Assembly: GCF_000368145.1 (NCBI RefSeq)
Contig: NZ_KB849286.1
Coordinates: forward strand, 62,001-126,000
DNA: 64,000 nucleotides
Direction of reading: 5' to 3'
Origin: Acinetobacter guillouiae CIP 63.46
GTDB lineage: Bacteria > Pseudomonadota > Gammaproteobacteria > Pseudomonadales > Moraxellaceae
Within the stretch, counting starts at the first letter, position 1. Every line of letters starts with the position of its first letter. The notes below the pieces were generated by a model. The model did no database searches. It was not told the origin of the DNA and worked only from the letters and a program-made list of their open reading frames with translations. Below are positions 17,079 to 24,502 of this stretch, piece by piece. A program made the position numbers and the translations under genes.

Positions 17079-17594
17079 TTAGAACAATCCAAAAAAACGC
17101 TTTTTAGGTTTAATCAACTCTTCTATGACGATTGTAATAATCAAGGTGTTTTCATTTTCAATTCTTGCACCTTTAAAATACTGGTAAAAAGTTTTACTTG
17201 GATCAACCATATTAAATTTTACATTGGTATCAGTAAACTTCATTAATTCTTCAGCTAAAGTTTTCATTAATAAATCATCATTAGGAAGAAAACCAAGCTT
17301 TTCATAAATCTTATCGATTGCGTAATAAGAGTCAGAGCCCCTTTGCATTGTTTCAACTGCATCTGGAGTCACAGCAAAAAGTTGGTGATTAGCAAATTCA
17401 GTACCGCACAATTGATGTAAGAATTCTTTCAATTCAACCAACTGTTGATCACTAAGTTGATCTAAACGTGAGGTTTTCAGAAAGTGAGAATGTGAGGTTA
17501 TTTTCCCTGTATAATTTATCCAGTTATCAAATACTTGAGCTTTAATCGTTCCAGCTAAAGAAAGATATTCACAACTTTCAACATCATATTTCAT
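17079..17594 (-). CDS. Hypothetical protein paired with the Hint gene
   Basis: 171 residues from the ATG at 17594 (an upstream TTG is also possible). Mostly helical and acidic with no membrane segment; it ends in a basic KPKKRFFGLF tail. It precedes the Hint gene by about 25 bases and shares its transcript. It might be a dedicated partner (substrate or immunity-type), but nothing in the sequence shows this. Confidence 0.55.
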   Translation of the reverse strand: MKYDVESCEYLSLAGTIKAQVFDNWINYTGKITSHSHFLKTSRLDQLSDQQLVELKEFLHQLCGTEFANHQLFAVTPDAVETMQRGSDSYYAIDKIYEKLGFLPNDDLLMKTLAEELMKFTDTNVKFNMVDPSKTFYQYFKGARIENENTLIITIVIEELIKPKKRFFGLF

Positions 17595-17729
17595 TAATAA
17601 ATCCAAAGATCTTTTAAAGGCGATTATTTAATAAATGCTTTACAAATACAATCTCATTTTTTCTATATAAATCAAACTCAAATGATTTTAAGTCCAGAAG
17701 TTCAAAAATTAGAAATTAATTTGAATATT

Positions 17730-18371
17730 TCATTTAATCAAACATGTTCCACAGCACTTGGAAATATTTAAATCTGATACAAACGGCGGGTTATTAGCGA
17801 CTTCTACCATTCGCTTGACGTTTTCGCTTGCTCCCCAGCGTTTGACAACGCCTATAAACTCTTCTACATCATGGCCAGCTAAATAATGTTTTGGTAAGCC
17901 TGTATGATCGCTATAGAGTATTTCCCCATCTTCATCACGCTCTACACCAATGTGATATAGCTCATGCTCAATCAAAGCACAAAATTCACGATCGTTCGAA
18001 CGTTCACAGAAACTTGCATCGACTGTAATTAGATATATAGGTACAAATCCAAACCAGTTGCGCATTTGTTGTTCTTGTCTTGCTTTACGCCATCCACCCT
18101 GGTTAAACATTACTTTTTCACATTGACCTAATACCATTCTCTTTTTAGCAACGGCGGCAGATGACGCCCAAGCAAATGCTAAGAATGTTTCATCGTCGTG
18201 TAATAGCTCTGCTATGTGGTCATGGTCGGGATTATGAAGTACACCGCCAAGCGTGAGAAAGTTGGTTACCACCCATTCTTTTAGATCTGCTGCAGGTGCC
18301 AAGCGAATCGCTTCTTCTTCCTCAGATTGATCAATCAGTTCTGTCGGTGGAAATGGTCGGATCTGTTCCAT
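17730..18371 (-). CDS. Putative phage metallopeptidase
   Basis: 213 residues. Residues of about 136-142 contain the zinc-peptidase motif HELYH (EHELYHIGVERD), and a downstream GHDVEEF could supply the third ligand. FAWASSAAVAKKRMVLGQ and GFVPIYLITVDASF match the putative phage metallopeptidase family (PhageMetallopep). The C-terminus has ISKCCGTCL, a possible extra metal site. A GAGG lies 10 bases upstream of the start, and the gene overlaps the end of the upstream endonuclease-like gene by about 40 bases. Confidence 0.75.
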   Translation of the reverse strand: MEQIRPFPPTELIDQSEEEEAIRLAPAADLKEWVVTNFLTLGGVLHNPDHDHIAELLHDDETFLAFAWASSAAVAKKRMVLGQCEKVMFNQGGWRKARQEQQMRNWFGFVPIYLITVDASFCERSNDREFCALIEHELYHIGVERDEDGEILYSDHTGLPKHYLAGHDVEEFIGVVKRWGASENVKRMVEVANNPPFVSDLNISKCCGTCLIK

Positions 18372-18795
18372 TGAAAATATGCCTCTTCAAATTCTTAAGC
18401 CACTGGGAAGCTTGGTTAGATTCAATTTGCATTGGACCAAATTCATCAATTTTATATCTATTCGCTGATTCTATTCTTACAACGGTGTAACCCATATCGG
18501 CGGCAACATCATAACGATCCATACTCCAAGCTTTATCTTTCAGCTTACCTTTGCGACCACCCGACCAAGGTCCACCAGAAATTTCAACTAAAATTCTGAG
18601 TTCAATAAGATGAAAATCAAAACGCCAATGTTTTGTAGATTCAAATTGGAATAATTTCTCATACTTAATTTGAAATACATTCAAAGATTGCTCAAAGTCT
18701 TTAAAAGCCCCTAAGTATGCTTCTTTTGCATTAGGTAGTGGTCTTGTTCTAATGGGCGCCTTTTTGATAAGGCTGATGTATTGGTTAATTTCCAT
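18331..18795 (-). CDS. Endonuclease-like protein of the VSR/DUF559 type (first of two)
   Basis: 154 residues. The core WRFDFHLIELRILVEISGGPWSGGRKGK, then YDVAADMGYTVVRIES, matches the pattern D…(I/V)E(I/V).G…GR of a restriction-like PD-(D/E)XK fold. The protein at 26516-26926 shares the WR.DFH…E..GG.WSGGR core, so the two are paralogues within one prophage. Possible roles are Holliday-junction or phage DNA processing. Catalysis is inferred from the motif. Confidence 0.65.
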   Translation of the reverse strand: MEINQYISLIKKAPIRTRPLPNAKEAYLGAFKDFEQSLNVFQIKYEKLFQFESTKHWRFDFHLIELRILVEISGGPWSGGRKGKLKDKAWSMDRYDVAADMGYTVVRIESANRYKIDEFGPMQIESNQASQWLKNLKRHIFNGTDPTISTDRTD

Positions 18796-18806
18796 AAATA
18801 GCCACT

Positions 18807-18828
18807 AAAAAACCTCCCGAAGGAGGTT
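18807..18828 (-). terminator. Terminator upstream of the endonuclease-like gene
   Basis: AACCTCC/GGAGGTT stem, CGAA tetraloop and TTTTTT on the minus strand, directly after the 18832-19059 gene. Confidence 0.8.
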
Positions 18829-18831
18829 TGG

Positions 18832-19059
18832 TTAATCACCAGATAAATGCTTTTGAAATGATCGATTAATTAAATCTTTAGTTTCCTTGTTTAGATTTGA
18901 TTCATAGATTAGGACCATTCTATCATTACTGAATTCGTATGAGGTTTTATCATATTCACTATTTGTGAGGTAATGATCAAGTTTTTCACTTTTATTAATG
19001 ATTGAAAATCCGAATCCATTATCTTTAATACTGGTCAAAACATAATCTACAACTTTCAT
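18832..19059 (-). CDS. Small hypothetical protein (75 aa)
   Basis: 75 residues, soluble and acidic with a β-strand-rich first half (MKVVDYVLTSIKDNGFGFSI) and a helical end. It is flanked by terminators, forming its own small unit with 19115-19288. No recognised family. Confidence 0.5.
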   Translation of the reverse strand: MKVVDYVLTSIKDNGFGFSIINKSEKLDHYLTNSEYDKTSYEFSNDRMVLIYESNLNKETKDLINRSFQKHLSGD

Positions 19060-19114
19060 TATTATCTCTATAATTAATTTAGAAACAATAAATTATCAAT
19101 TTATTCAAGTAAGA

Positions 19115-19288
19115 TCAATCACTCAACACAACTCTTAAATTCTTAATTTGTTCTTTTAATCGAATCATCACATTGTCTATTGCGATTAATTCACTGTGTC
19201 TTAATCCTGAACGGCTAAGGTTTTGATACTTAGACAGCTCAGCACTGCAAAGCTCTAAGTCTTTTCTAGCCTGTACTGTGTCTGTCAT
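19115..19288 (-). CDS. Small conserved phage protein (57 aa), copied in the 53-kb remnant
   Basis: 57 codons from ATG 19288 (preceded by AGAGGA) to TGA 19115; begins MTDTVQARKDLELCSAELSK and is a single predicted helical hairpin. The same first 14-15 codons recur at 53498-53551 with the middle deleted, which supports it being a true phage gene. Function unknown. Confidence 0.6.
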   Translation of the reverse strand: MTDTVQARKDLELCSAELSKYQNLSRSGLRHSELIAIDNVMIRLKEQIKNLRVVLSD

Positions 19289-19305
19289 AGTTTCCTCTAG
19301 GCATT

Positions 19306-19325
19306 AAAAAACCCCTCGGGAGGGG
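19306..19325 (-). terminator. Terminator
   Basis: CCCCT/AGGGG stem with a CGGG loop and TTTTTT on the minus strand, after the 19353-19769 gene. Confidence 0.75.
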
Positions 19326-19352
19326 CTTGGTTGATATCTATACTCAATTTTT

Positions 19353-19769
19353 CTATCTGCAATTGTATTCAGCACCCCTAGATACATTAATGCGTTTTTC
19401 CATTGATAAAATCCTGCTGGACAATTCTGTTTCCATTTCTTGTTTAGTTGGTGGATTAACATTGTCGGAAGTAAGCATTGTTTTATAATCATCATAATTA
19501 TTAACAATGTAACCGTAAAATTGAATTGCCACTTTATTTAGATTGCAGTACAGAAAACTTTCTTCTGCATCTGATTTTAAATCAGGCTCAACGTTTCCAT
19601 CAATAGATGCCACTCTTGGCTTTTGCTTTATTGAGAAATCCATAAGTTTATTAGTCGCGACCGACAGAGCTAGAGTATTTAGCCAATACTGCTCCTCAAA
19701 ATCTTTGTTTTTATATGCAAAGGAATGGCCACAAATAAATAAAGTGAAAATTATTAAAATTGATTTCAT
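19353..19769 (-). CDS. Secreted hypothetical protein
   Basis: 138 residues from the ATG at 19769. Residues 1-17 form a signal peptide (MKSILIIFTLFICGHSFA). The mature part is helical with Cys residues (FLYCNLN and the terminal EYNCR) suited to a disulfide in the periplasm. It lies between two terminators, so it is an independent cargo unit. No known family recognised. Confidence 0.55.
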   Translation of the reverse strand: MKSILIIFTLFICGHSFAYKNKDFEEQYWLNTLALSVATNKLMDFSIKQKPRVASIDGNVEPDLKSDAEESFLYCNLNKVAIQFYGYIVNNYDDYKTMLTSDNVNPPTKQEMETELSSRILSMEKRINVSRGAEYNCR

Positions 19770-19822
19770 GTTGCTCACTGTTGAATTTTTCTACATTGTA
19801 AACTAAAAAGCGCTTGAGCGTT

Positions 19823-19843
19823 AAAAACACCTCGGAAGGGGTT
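19823..19843 (-). terminator. Weak terminator
   Basis: Imperfect hairpin around CACCTCGGAAGGGG with a five-T run on the minus strand, following the 19860-20669 gene. Confidence 0.4.
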
Positions 19844-19859
19844 AATGTGTTTAAAATTA

Positions 19860-20669
19860 CTATGTCGCTTCGGAAAAATTTTTAATATTTAAATCTAAGT
19901 ATGTTAGTTTATCTATATTTTTAATTGCTATTTCTCGAGTTCTTTTCAACGAATTAAATAATTCAGGAATGCTTAAAATATCATGATAAGGCAAATTTAA
20001 GACTGATTTATTTTTTCTAAGCACCCCAATTCCAAATCTTTCAAAAGGCTGCAAACAGTCTAGGAGTATTTCAAAATAATAACCAGCAAACACCATTATG
20101 AAACAAAGTCCTTTTTTCGTTTCACGTCTACCAATATTGGTAATTAAGTCTTCCAAAAGTTGCTTTGAATAATAATTTCTATTGTCAATTAATTTTGATA
20201 TGCGTACAGAATATATTTTTGTGTCAATATTCATTTTACCCAATAAGCATTTTTTAAGATATTCACTTATTTCAGGTGGTAAATTTACATCCTTAAACAC
20301 CTTATGATCTGAGACTGATGCTCTCCAAAAAATTGATAAAACATACATCATTAATCTATGCTGATTAACATTTCTAATTGTCCAATAATGCTTTTTTTCT
20401 TGATGTTTAACACCACGTTGTTTGTTTTTCAACACCCACAGCGAATAGTTTTCATATTGAGAATTCAATAGTGATTCACATTCACCACATAGCATTAATG
20501 TAGCCCACTGATCTGTAGATCTGAGAATTTTTTCACTTTCATGATCTGTAACTAATCCATAATGCTTGCCACTATTTTTAATCATATTACGAAATACTGA
20601 CTTGCCTATAACATGTGAATTTTTAAGTTCACTAGGTTTATCACAAAGCTTACACAGTGGTATTTTCAT
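19860..20669 (-). CDS. HNH-like zinc-motif protein, candidate nuclease cargo
   Basis: 269 residues. The N-terminus has CKLCDKPSELKNSHVIGKSVF, then LMLCGECESLLNSQYENYS: two CxxC pairs around an SHVI segment, as in treble-clef HNH endonucleases. The remaining ~180 residues are helical and unrecognised. The Asn/His pattern of a full HNH site is not complete, so catalysis is uncertain. It is AT-rich and isolated, lying in the same cargo zone as the Septu-like pair. A defence or exclusion role is inferred from context only. Confidence 0.5.
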   Translation of the reverse strand: MKIPLCKLCDKPSELKNSHVIGKSVFRNMIKNSGKHYGLVTDHESEKILRSTDQWATLMLCGECESLLNSQYENYSLWVLKNKQRGVKHQEKKHYWTIRNVNQHRLMMYVLSIFWRASVSDHKVFKDVNLPPEISEYLKKCLLGKMNIDTKIYSVRISKLIDNRNYYSKQLLEDLITNIGRRETKKGLCFIMVFAGYYFEILLDCLQPFERFGIGVLRKNKSVLNLPYHDILSIPELFNSLKRTREIAIKNIDKLTYLDLNIKNFSEAT

Positions 20670-20729
20670 GAAAAAAACTCAAATTAACTCTCTATTAATT
20701 ATAATTATATTTTAAATTAATGAAATATC

Positions 20730-20837
20730 TTAATTCACATTATCCACCACTTTCCCACACTTCCTACACTCTCTCACCGTAAAGAAATCTGAATATTCCC
20801 ATACGTGTCGGCAGAAGATTTGTTTGATTCGGAGCAT
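20730..20837 (-). CDS. Very small zinc-ribbon-like phage protein (35 aa, DUF1660-like)
   Basis: 35 codons from ATG 20837 to TAA 20730, preceded by AAGGAG at 7 bases. The sequence MLRIKQIFCRHVWEYSDFF…RECRKCGKVVDNVN has Cys-x-His and CRKCG, a four-ligand mini zinc site, like small prophage proteins of the DUF1660 sort. It lies between the HNH-like and SH3 genes. Confidence 0.55.
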   Translation of the reverse strand: MLRIKQIFCRHVWEYSDFFTVRECRKCGKVVDNVN

Positions 20838-20878
20838 GTTGTTCTCCTTGGCTATTATGTCTCAAAACGATAGACCGA

Positions 20879-21421
20879 CTATCTTTTCTTATAAGTCTTA
20901 TTACCCTTGCTGTTAATGCAATAGTGTCCACCACGTGGGCCAACACAATAATCTACAACCGCACAAGAGCAATCACTATTGTATGATTTATTGCTTGAGC
21001 TATGACTCTTAGAGACAGCTTGTTTTGTATTTCGAGTTTCTTGTTGAGCAAAATATTGAGGCTTGGTTTCAGTTTTTACTTCGTAACAGCCAGCACCTTT
21101 GCATAGTGATTTAATTGAAACCCACTGTGGATCTGAGCCGTTATCAATAATCCTTGACCACCCATTTTTAATTTCATAGATGGAAACTGAGTCACCACGT
21201 TCTTTTTTACCTAATATTTTACCATTGGGCTTATCCCGAACATTTAGTGTTGCGGTGTTTACATATCGTTCCTCAATTACTGTTTCTTTACTTTCTTGTT
21301 CAGTTGCTTGCTCAGTAGCACTATTATTATCTTTATCATTACCTGCGACCAAAGCCCCTAATCCAACAACCCCTGCAAAAACCCACCCAATATTAGATTT
21401 TTTCATATCTTTAATATTCAT
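20879..21421 (-). CDS. SH3-domain protein with a basic adaptor-like C-terminus
   Basis: 180 residues. One N-terminal membrane helix (about 10-26, NIGWVFAGVVGLGALVAG) is followed by a bacterial SH3 domain at about 52-107 (YVNTATLNVRDKPNGKILGKK, GWSRI, PQWVSIKSLC). A Ser/Gln linker leads to the C-terminal CVGPRGGHYCINSKGNKTYKKR-type segment. Its 'GPRGG.Y.IN..G.KTY' pattern resembles the PBCV-specific basic adaptor domain. It probably sits at the inner membrane facing peptidoglycan. Function unknown. Confidence 0.65.
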   Translation of the reverse strand: MNIKDMKKSNIGWVFAGVVGLGALVAGNDKDNNSATEQATEQESKETVIEERYVNTATLNVRDKPNGKILGKKERGDSVSIYEIKNGWSRIIDNGSDPQWVSIKSLCKGAGCYEVKTETKPQYFAQQETRNTKQAVSKSHSSSNKSYNSDCSCAVVDYCVGPRGGHYCINSKGNKTYKKR

Positions 21422-21519
21422 TATAAAAATGTAAAGATAACAAAATTAGGGAATTAAATATAACAAAAATTTAAATAGTACAAAAAAAAGACGCCTAAGC
21501 GACCTTTATAATTTATAGA

Positions 21520-22134
21520 TTAATTATACATTTCTTTAAGCCTTGCTTTAATCCGTTCAGCAAATCGCTTTTGTTTTTCCAAAATTCTTTGACTAATTTC
21601 TTCATTATTTTTTAGACCCATTTCTTTACGAAGTATTTCCAATAGATTTAAAGCTTTAAGAGCTCGTTCGTTAATTTGATCCAAAATATAGAATTGAATT
21701 TGTATTTTTCTTTCTTGATTATTGTGAGGACCATACCACTCTACAATAGATTTATTAATGAGAAAAAGTGACTCAATTAATTCCATTGTAAAATCCAATA
21801 CAATTTCTCTTGTTTCAGGATCTGAAATAAAGCTCGATTTATGAAGCGATTCAATTAAAACATTTAGTGCCTTTTGATGATTTTTAAAGAAAGATTCAGC
21901 ATCTAAATTCACATAAGAGTTTATATTCAATAAGAAGTCTTGCCATGATGCTACAAGCTCTACATATATGTCTCTCTTTGCTTCTGCTAACTTATCCGCT
22001 TTAAATCCCTTCAAAGTATTTCGTGCTGTAATTTTTATTGAACATATCAATACTAAGGCACCGATCAAAGCTCCAATAATACCAAGTACACCTTGAATGT
22101 AAGCTGCATCTATCGTTGCTCTTATTGTATCCAT
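21520..22134 (-). CDS. Membrane-anchored helical protein directly after the C4-like RNA
   Basis: 204 residues from ATG 22134 (an AGGGG lies upstream). A longer in-frame start at 22227 would run through the stem-loops of the small RNA and is less likely. A single membrane helix at about 14-36 (QGVLGIIGALIGALVLICSI) is followed by a long helical cytoplasmic domain ending in a basic coiled coil (EKQKRFAERIKARLKEMYN). It begins about 25 bases beyond the RNA hairpin, so the RNA may control it. No family recognised. Confidence 0.6.
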   Translation of the reverse strand: MDTIRATIDAAYIQGVLGIIGALIGALVLICSIKITARNTLKGFKADKLAEAKRDIYVELVASWQDFLLNINSYVNLDAESFFKNHQKALNVLIESLHKSSFISDPETREIVLDFTMELIESLFLINKSIVEWYGPHNNQERKIQIQFYILDQINERALKALNLLEILRKEMGLKNNEEISQRILEKQKRFAERIKARLKEMYN

Positions 22135-22154
22135 GAATTCACAACCCCTAATAT

Positions 22155-22211
22155 AATTAAACCTCGCAATGCGAGGTTTATCTAGTGGATTACCATAACT
22201 TCGTCCACCAT
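22155..22211 (-). ncRNA. Two-hairpin small RNA resembling phage C4 antisense RNA (copy 1)
   Basis: On the minus strand a promoter at 22218-22246 would start an RNA near 22211. Hairpin 1 pairs 22204-22210 with 22183-22189 (7 bp, one G·U) around a 14-base loop. Hairpin 2 is a perfect 10-bp stem at 22158-22180 with a 3-base loop. A second copy at 54703-54764 keeps the hairpin-1 loop sequence and the structure while hairpin 2 has a completely different yet fully paired sequence. This layout resembles C4 RNA of P1/P7; family membership is not proven. Confidence 0.6.
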
Positions 22212-22217
22212 AACAGA

Positions 22218-22246
22218 AATATGCCATATTCCCTGTACAGGGTCAA
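22218..22246 (-). promoter_or_regulatory. Promoter with a perfect palindrome, for the C4-like RNA
   Basis: TTGACC (22241-22246), 17-base spacer, CATATT (22218-22223). The 12-bp palindrome CCCTGTACAGGG at 22231-22242 fills the spacer and touches the -35, as an operator would. The second RNA copy has the same -35/17/-10 layout (TTGAAA, CATATT) without this palindrome. Confidence 0.6.
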
Positions 22247-22344
22247 TTCTTTATAATCTTTCTTTCAATTTTTTTACTTCAGCAAAATAAACGTTTATTA
22301 CGATGATGTAACTAATTTCAACATACTCCCCTAAAGTAGTTGGT

Positions 22345-22360
22345 ATAAGACTTATTTGGA
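22345..22360. repeat. 16-bp palindrome-containing repeat, copy 1
   Basis: ATAAGACTTATTTGGA, containing the dyad ATAAG-A-CTTAT. An identical 16-mer lies exactly 600 bp away at 22945. Both lie in the noncoding stretch before ptuA. Confidence 0.55.
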
Positions 22361-22524
22361 TATGAATTGTTGCTCTGCATTGATTTTTACTGGAGAGTAA
22401 ATTTGAAGTTATAAAATTTCTTTTTCAATTCCATCTAGCTCCAATTTGTGAAATTTGTTGTCTATTGATGTACGAATAAAAATGTAATGATATTGCAGCC
22501 AATTAGAAATAATGCTTTATTTTA

Positions 22525-22650
22525 CTATTTGCCACCATTCCTTGATATTGCTACTAAACGAGTCAAAATAAATGAAAACTCTTCAATATTAAGATTTAAT
22601 AATTTTGTGATTACTATTTCGAGATTTGAATATCTTATGACTAACCCCAT
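22525..22650 (-). CDS. Possible 41-residue protein in the pre-Septu gap
   Basis: ATG 22650 to TAG 22525, encoding MGLVIRYSNLEIVITKLL and a helical remainder ending SRNGGK. AAAGG lies about 11 bases upstream. The composition is protein-like, but it could be the end of a lost gene, since the frame is open 12 codons further upstream. The rest of 22247-23212 holds only the palindromic repeats, a 28-codon frame at 22712-22798 (MKTSILLGGNGVLAKSL) and a gene-end remnant at 23045-23143. Confidence 0.3.
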   Translation of the reverse strand: MGLVIRYSNLEIVITKLLNLNIEEFSFILTRLVAISRNGGK

Positions 22651-22944
22651 TTGAACTCTACCTTTCCGAACTTGATCTTTATTAACTTATAATTGTTTCA
22701 AATTCACTTAATTAAATGTTAGTAAGAGACTGCTTTTTCTTACCTTCTAATGATTTAGCCAAAACCCCATTTCCGCCAAGCAAGATAGAAGTCTTCATTG
22801 TTTCTATTTATTTTAGACTAATGTTTTAGGCACTCTTCAATAAAAAATTTACTTGAGGTTTTATAAATCTCTTCAAAAATATCAATGTTTTAATTCCAAT
22901 ACCGTGCTAACATTGAACTCGCGTACCCTTCCAGCTGATTCTTA

Positions 22945-22960
22945 ATAAGACTTATTTGGA
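22945..22960. repeat. 16-bp palindrome-containing repeat, copy 2
   Basis: Same 16-mer as at 22345-22360; here the dyad extends to a perfect AATAAG-A-CTTATT. It lies about 250 bp upstream of ptuA. Confidence 0.55.
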
Positions 22961-23044
22961 CTTCATTGTGATTACTTGAAAAGATACACAACAAATCTTC
23001 TAGTACAAATTGAACTTATAACAATAAGTTGAGAATTCTGCTAA

Positions 23045-23143
23045 AGAAAATGGTGGTCTGTTAAGACTGAAACTGTATTTCGTCTAGAGGAACGTTTCAG
23101 ACAAGAGATTAGTAACCTAGAAGGTGTACTTACTGAAAATTAA
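23045..23143 (+). pseudogene. Gene-end remnant upstream of ptuA
   Basis: An open frame of 32 codons without start ends at TAA 23141-23143 and encodes …KTETVFRLEERFRQEISNL… The helical 'L..rf...i..Le.vl' ending is like the C-terminus of sulfotransferase-type enzymes, but it is too short to assign. It suggests the defence pair was inserted beside a truncated gene. Confidence 0.3.
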
Positions 23144-23212
23144 TCAGTGAATTCACTAAATGTTTTGAGCAAGTCAATTGCTTTTTAAAGTTAAATAAGA
23201 CAGTGAAAATTT

Positions 23213-24502
23213 ATGAAATTTAAGAGTATTCAATTAAGTGAATGGCAACAATTTAAAAAAATTCAAATTACCTTTCACCCCAAAGTAACAATAATTACAG
23301 GAGCAAATGGCTCAGGTAAATCAACAATATTAAAACTATTATCTAAACACTTCGGTTGGTATTTACCATTTCTTGGTACTCCATATTTAGTTAAGGACCA
23401 AGGAGTATTTAAATATAAAAGTATTTTCAGACCGCTTATTACTTATACATTTGGTTCCATTCAAGCTGACCATACTTTAAATCAGACACTTGGATTTATA
23501 TACTATTCAAATAATAAATCTTCAACTATTAACATTCAAAATCAAAACGTTGATCATCCTCAATATGAAATTAATTTTTCAATGATGCAAATCGTTGATG
23601 GTTTACATATTAATTCACATCGACCTATGCCTAAATATGAACAAGTTCAGAACATTCCGACCAATCCAATGGATGCTCACAATGCATATGAAAGGTATTC
23701 TTCAGTAACTAAAGAACTACTTTCCAATAACTATGTTTCATTTTCACCAACGTATCGAATGAAAGAAGCAATCATCTCAATGGCCGCTTTTGGTCCAGGG
23801 AATCGATTTGTTCAACCTAATGAAAAAATTGAAAATATTTTCTCTGGCTTTAAAGATATTCTTCGTCGTGTATTACCAAAAGAATTGGGCTTTAAAGATT
23901 TAAGTATACGAGTGCCTGATATTGTTTTAGTAACAGAAACAGGTGAGTTTGTATTAGATGCCTGTTCAGGCGGTATAATGTCAATTATTGATTTGGCATG
24001 GCAAATTTTCCTTTATGCTCATGATAAAAAAGAATTTGTGATAACTATAGATGAGCCTGAAAACCATTTACATCCATCTATGCAACGATCATTATTAAAT
24101 GACTTTGTTGAAGCCTTTCCCAATGGACAATTTATTGTTGTCACTCATAGTCCATTCGTAGTTTCATCAATCAAAGATTCTCATGTGTATGCTTTAAAAT
24201 ATGAAGATTTTAATGATTTAGAAAAACCAGAAAAAATAGTAAAAAAGGTTGTTGCGCATAAATTAGATTTAAATCAAAAAGCAGCAACAGCACATGAAAT
24301 ATTAAAAGAAGTTTTAGGAGTTCCAGTAACACTACCTCAATGGGCTGAGCAAGACTTACAACGTATATGTTCGAACTTTACACAACATGATGTAACTAAA
24401 GCCGGTTTAGCGCAACTTCGCTCAGAATTGCATCAAGCTGGATTAGGTGAGTTTTATTCGCAAGCATTAAATAATATTGTGGAGAGTAATTTCCATGATT
24501 AA
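23213..24502 (+). CDS. ptuA: PtuA-like AAA/ABC-type ATPase of a Septu defence system
   Basis: 429 residues. Walker A GANGSGKST at residues 30-38; the ABC signature region is around DACSGGIMSIIDLAWQI; Walker B with catalytic Glu in FVITIDEPENHLHP; and a switch His in FIVVTHSPFVVSSI. This is the SMC/OLD-type ATPase of anti-phage Septu systems, which forms a complex with the PtuB nuclease. The neighbouring HNH gene overlaps by 8 bases. Orientation is opposite to the late genes and composition is AT-rich, which fits acquired cargo. No reverse transcriptase precedes it, so a retron-type PtuAB is not indicated. Confidence 0.8.
   Translation: MKFKSIQLSEWQQFKKIQITFHPKVTIITGANGSGKSTILKLLSKHFGWYLPFLGTPYLVKDQGVFKYKSIFRPLITYTFGSIQADHTLNQTLGFIYYSNNKSSTINIQNQNVDHPQYEINFSMMQIVDGLHINSHRPMPKYEQVQNIPTNPMDAHNAYERYSSVTKELLSNNYVSFSPTYRMKEAIISMAAFGPGNRFVQPNEKIENIFSGFKDILRRVLPKELGFKDLSIRVPDIVLVTETGEFVLDACSGGIMSIIDLAWQIFLYAHDKKEFVITIDEPENHLHPSMQRSLLNDFVEAFPNGQFIVVTHSPFVVSSIKDSHVYALKYEDFNDLEKPEKIVKKVVAHKLDLNQKAATAHEILKEVLGVPVTLPQWAEQDLQRICSNFTQHDVTKAGLAQLRSELHQAGLGEFYSQALNNIVESNFHD

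Noticed and set aside
20764-20946. 60-residue minus-strand frame overlapping the SH3 gene end
   Set aside because: It conflicts with the better-supported 35-residue zinc-ribbon gene, which has a strong ribosome site and Cys motifs.
22134-22227. 31-codon N-terminal extension of the membrane protein at 21520
   Set aside because: The extension runs through both hairpins of the C4-like RNA, and a better start follows an AGGGG at 22134.
22247-23212. Retron reverse transcriptase ahead of the PtuAB pair
   Set aside because: No frame in either strand carries a reverse-transcriptase motif or suitable length.
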